Shown here piece after piece: positions 29,810 to 32,070 of a DNA stretch of 32,070 nucleotides. Every line of letters begins with the position of its first letter. Position 1 is the stretch's first letter. The stretch is taken from positions 1 to 32,070 of the forward strand of contig CALWXQ010000017.1 in the NCBI GenBank assembly GCA_944385545.1, written 5' to 3'. A model generated the notes under the pieces. That model did no database searches, was not told the DNA's origin, and saw nothing but the letters and a program-made list of their open reading frames with translations. The position numbers and the translations under genes were made by a program. Source of the stretch: an uncultured Oscillospiraceae bacterium (GTDB taxonomy: Bacteria > Bacillota > Clostridia > Oscillospirales > Oscillospiraceae).

Positions 29810-31971
29810 AAAGCAACATCATTCGAACCGCTTGGGATACGGTCAATCCCACAGCCGACCAGAAGGCGCGGATGCGTGCCGCTCTGGAGGCCCAATTGGA
29901 CGAGGCCCGGGAGGAGCTTCCTGTTCAATCCCGGATCCGATCTGTTCCCCGGGAGGAAGATCTGGAGCTGGATCTGACCCTGCCGCACAGACATGACTAT
30001 GGCCGTCCTGCCCGCAATGTGCCCGATTCCGGGAAGAAGCGAGCCAAGTCTCAGCCCCGGTATTACACCTATTCCTCTCCGAAGAAAAACCGCCTGGGGC
30101 AGGTCATGGCCGCCGCGGCAGTCCTGGCACTGGTCAGCACCGGGAGCCTGTTCCTGCTGCGCATGAACGCCGGAACGCCCGAAAGCGCCCTGTTTGCCCT
30201 GCCCACAGAGCAAGGCGAAACCGTTTCTGGGGACTATGACCAGATCCTGGCTGTCTATGCCAAAGCCCTGGCGGAGGGCTGGGACGCCGACCGCTGCGCG
30301 GGGGAGGGGATTAGCGAGGGGATTGCCCTTTCCGGCCTGACGGCGGAGCAGCTGGGGTATGCCACCTTGGATTTGGATGGCGACGGCCAGGCGGAGCTGG
30401 TGGTTACCGACGGCACAGCGGTCTATGATCTGTATACCATGGGAAAAACGGGCAGCGTTGTGCATCTGCTCAGCAGCGATGTCCAGACTTCCTATGAGGC
30501 GGATCTTCAGAACAACATTTACCAGACGGAACAGGTCTCCCAGATTCTGACGGATTACCGGCTGTACCATCTGCAAGACGGTCAGCTGGAAATGGAGTAC
30601 CATCTGCGCTTTGCCGCCTCCTCGGATACCGGCGAACGCTGGTCCAAGGCAGACGGGAACGGTGAGCTCCAGTCCATTGGGACGGAGGATGCGCTGGCCC
30701 TGACGGGAGAATTCCGGGGAGATACCCTGCTGTATACCCCCTTCGCGGAAACCGGAGCGGAGGAGACGGAACCGACGGAGTCACAGGATCCGGAGCTTCT
30801 GCGCGCTTACGCCGACAGCATCCCCGGCGCCCTGGAGAACTACCACAAATCAGAGGAAAAGACCTTCTGCTTCTATGACTGCGATAGCGACGGCCAGGAG
30901 GAACTGCTCCTGGGAGCGGGGGATTCTATCTTCGGGATCCTGCAGCCGATGACGGGCAATGAGAGCTTTATCACCTTTTCTCAGATTCAGGGGGATGGGT
31001 ATTCCTACCTGTGCCAGGGGAATGTATTTGAATCCACTGCCTATGCCCAGGGGTACTATCATTACGAGTATTATACCCTGGCAGACGACCTGTCAACGTC
31101 CCGGAAGCTGGCCTATGTTTACCACGATATGGATCAGGATAGCTGGTATAAAGGCGAGGAAGAAAGAGGCTCCGGGGATACGTCCATTACAGCGGCAGAA
31201 GCCGAGTCCATCCGGGCCGCCTATCCCCGGCTGGAGCTGGACTGGAAGCCGCTGAGCGAATTCCCGGTAACCGTCAGCCAGGGCTCCGCCCTGTTTGAGC
31301 AGGCCTTTGTGCCGGTGGCTACCGGCGCCACGGCCAATAGCCAGGAGGCCTTCACCGATCTGCTGGACAGCCTGGGCTTCACCTGGACGAACGTTGAAGG
31401 AATGACCTCCTGCTACGATCCGGAGTATCCGGATAGCTGGCTCAGCGGCACCCTGGGAGAAGTGAACGGGGAAACAATTGTCTTTGAGCTGACCTACTGC
31501 CGGGTGGCGGAGGACGGGAACCGGTACGCGGACGTGCGGTTTGAGGAGGACGGCCCCCACTATTACACCAGGGCAGATCGGCTCAGCGCCGGCGTTCGGG
31601 CGAACACGCTGTACGATCTGCGCAGCTTCCTGTTCTCCCAGGATAAGACGCTTCCCCTGCGGGCTGTGGTGGAAGGCTTTGCCAGAGCCTATTTCAGCAA
31701 CGATCTCAATGGCATGGAGGAATTCCTGACGGAAGACCAGCTTCCCGTGACACAGGAGGATCTTCCCGAAACCGATGAAAGCATTGTGATCGAAAAGATC
31801 ACCGGCTTGGAGGAAACGGTTGAAGGCTACCAGCCGGGGGTGGAGAGCGTGGTGTCTGTTTGCATTGTGGATTTTCAGGAAGCGAACAGGGACTCCTTCG
31901 CCTATCTGACCCTGGGCGTGGACATGGTGAACGGACAGTGGAAGGTCAGCGGCTACGGCATGGAAAAGTAA
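29806..31971 (+). CDS. Membrane anti-sigma-like protein with large external region
   Basis: A 721-aa protein. Residues 1 to about 98 are cytoplasmic; the first about 35 (NIIRTAWDTVNPTADQKARM) resemble the helix that clostridial membrane partners use to hold ECF sigma factors. One membrane segment lies at about 99-119, and about 600 residues are outside the cell. No zinc anti-sigma motif (HxxxCxxC) is present. The external part holds DLDGDGQAE (189-197) and DCDSDGQEE (358-366), calcium-loop-like motifs, and ends in a domain (about 545-721) with a pattern like NTF2/SnoaL-type stress domains (EGFARAYFSNDLNGMEEFL, split here as EGFARAYFSNDL and GMEEFL). The start overlaps the sigma stop by four bases. 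Acting as anti-sigma is inference from position, orientation and topology. Confidence 0.75.
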   Translation: MKSNIIRTAWDTVNPTADQKARMRAALEAQLDEAREELPVQSRIRSVPREEDLELDLTLPHRHDYGRPARNVPDSGKKRAKSQPRYYTYSSPKKNRLGQVMAAAAVLALVSTGSLFLLRMNAGTPESALFALPTEQGETVSGDYDQILAVYAKALAEGWDADRCAGEGISEGIALSGLTAEQLGYATLDLDGDGQAELVVTDGTAVYDLYTMGKTGSVVHLLSSDVQTSYEADLQNNIYQTEQVSQILTDYRLYHLQDGQLEMEYHLRFAASSDTGERWSKADGNGELQSIGTEDALALTGEFRGDTLLYTPFAETGAEETEPTESQDPELLRAYADSIPGALENYHKSEEKTFCFYDCDSDGQEELLLGAGDSIFGILQPMTGNESFITFSQIQGDGYSYLCQGNVFESTAYAQGYYHYEYYTLADDLSTSRKLAYVYHDMDQDSWYKGEEERGSGDTSITAAEAESIRAAYPRLELDWKPLSEFPVTVSQGSALFEQAFVPVATGATANSQEAFTDLLDSLGFTWTNVEGMTSCYDPEYPDSWLSGTLGEVNGETIVFELTYCRVAEDGNRYADVRFEEDGPHYYTRADRLSAGVRANTLYDLRSFLFSQDKTLPLRAVVEGFARAYFSNDLNGMEEFLTEDQLPVTQEDLPETDESIVIEKITGLEETVEGYQPGVESVVSVCIVDFQEANRDSFAYLTLGVDMVNGQWKVSGYGMEK

Positions 31972-32016
31972 CGCGCCGCAGCCTTCTGTCTGGATTAGTG
32001 TAAAATATTAATTGGC

Positions 32017-32050
32017 AAAAAAGAGGCAGGGCAAAACAGCCCTACCTCTT
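32017..32050 (-). terminator. Terminator of a minus-strand gene beyond the right edge
   Basis: Read on the minus strand, AAGAGGTAGGGC (32050-32039) pairs with GCCCTGCCTCTT (32032-32021) with one wobble, followed by more T residues down to 32017. On the plus strand the stem has a mismatch and no T-run, so it serves a leftward transcript, and perhaps weakly the anti-sigma gene. Confidence 0.8.
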
Positions 32051-32070
32051 GCAACCAAGTGATATCATGT

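Noticed and set aside
1-32070. CRISPR array, tRNA or rRNA genes, prophage
   Set aside because: No regularly spaced repeats, cloverleaf-like segments, rRNA stretches or phage genes were seen.

Overview
The window looks like a piece of a GC-rich Gram-positive chromosome, most likely a gut clostridium of the Oscillospirales/Ruminococcaceae type. This is inferred from the gene set (whiA, a DegV protein, MltG with a long cytoplasmic tail, LytR-CpsA-Psr proteins, VanZ, a clostridial-type ECF sigma factor pair), from strong AGGAGG-like ribosome binding sites and from sigma-A promoters with about 17-nt spacers. Nearly all of it is ordinary, densely packed chromosome. No complete insertion sequence, prophage, CRISPR array, tRNA or rRNA gene was found. 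Only the first ~340 bases (AT-rich, non-coding, three back-to-back hairpins) stand out in composition.

Layout. (1) 412-5806, minus strand: tmk, a DJ-1/PfpI protein, mltG and trhP (U32) form one tightly overlapping operon from a promoter at 5848-5876; degV follows after a 131-nt gap. (2) 5948-8091, plus: a DEAD-box helicase translationally coupled to a DprA-like SLOG protein. (3) 8170-12202, plus: a secreted L,D-transpeptidase-like protein, vanZ behind a promoter with three 11-bp-spaced direct repeats, a 66-aa small lipoprotein-like peptide, and a MATE transporter. An RluA-type pseudouridine synthase faces the MATE gene with no spacer. (4) 12898-14567, plus: a 120-aa protein that looks like the front end of an LCP protein, then a complete LCP protein, then a 125-bp element with 18-bp terminal inverted repeats. 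(5) 14739-20126, plus: murB-whiA-dnaE. (6) 20148-29249, plus: a nine-gene run with no internal gap above about 20 nt and a strong terminator only at its end: lipoprotein, response regulator, histidine kinase, YqhQ/DUF1385, prmC, recA, recX, rimO, pgsA. (7) 29270-31971, plus: an ECF sigma factor and a large membrane partner with an extracytoplasmic region. A terminator at 32017-32050 serves a minus-strand gene beyond the right edge.

Functionally, much of the window deals with the cell envelope (MltG, L,D-transpeptidase-like protein, LCP, MurB, PgsA) and with sensing at the membrane (lipoprotein plus two-component system, ECF plus membrane partner). It is interleaved with replication, recombination and translation housekeeping (DnaE, RecA/RecX, PrmC, RimO, TrhP, RluA, Tmk). 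The two signalling modules share short DxDxDG..E calcium-loop-like motifs in their extracytoplasmic parts. The best leads for something undescribed are this shared sensor theme, the helicase/DprA-like pair, the GATGCA repeats before vanZ, and the inverted-repeat element before murB.
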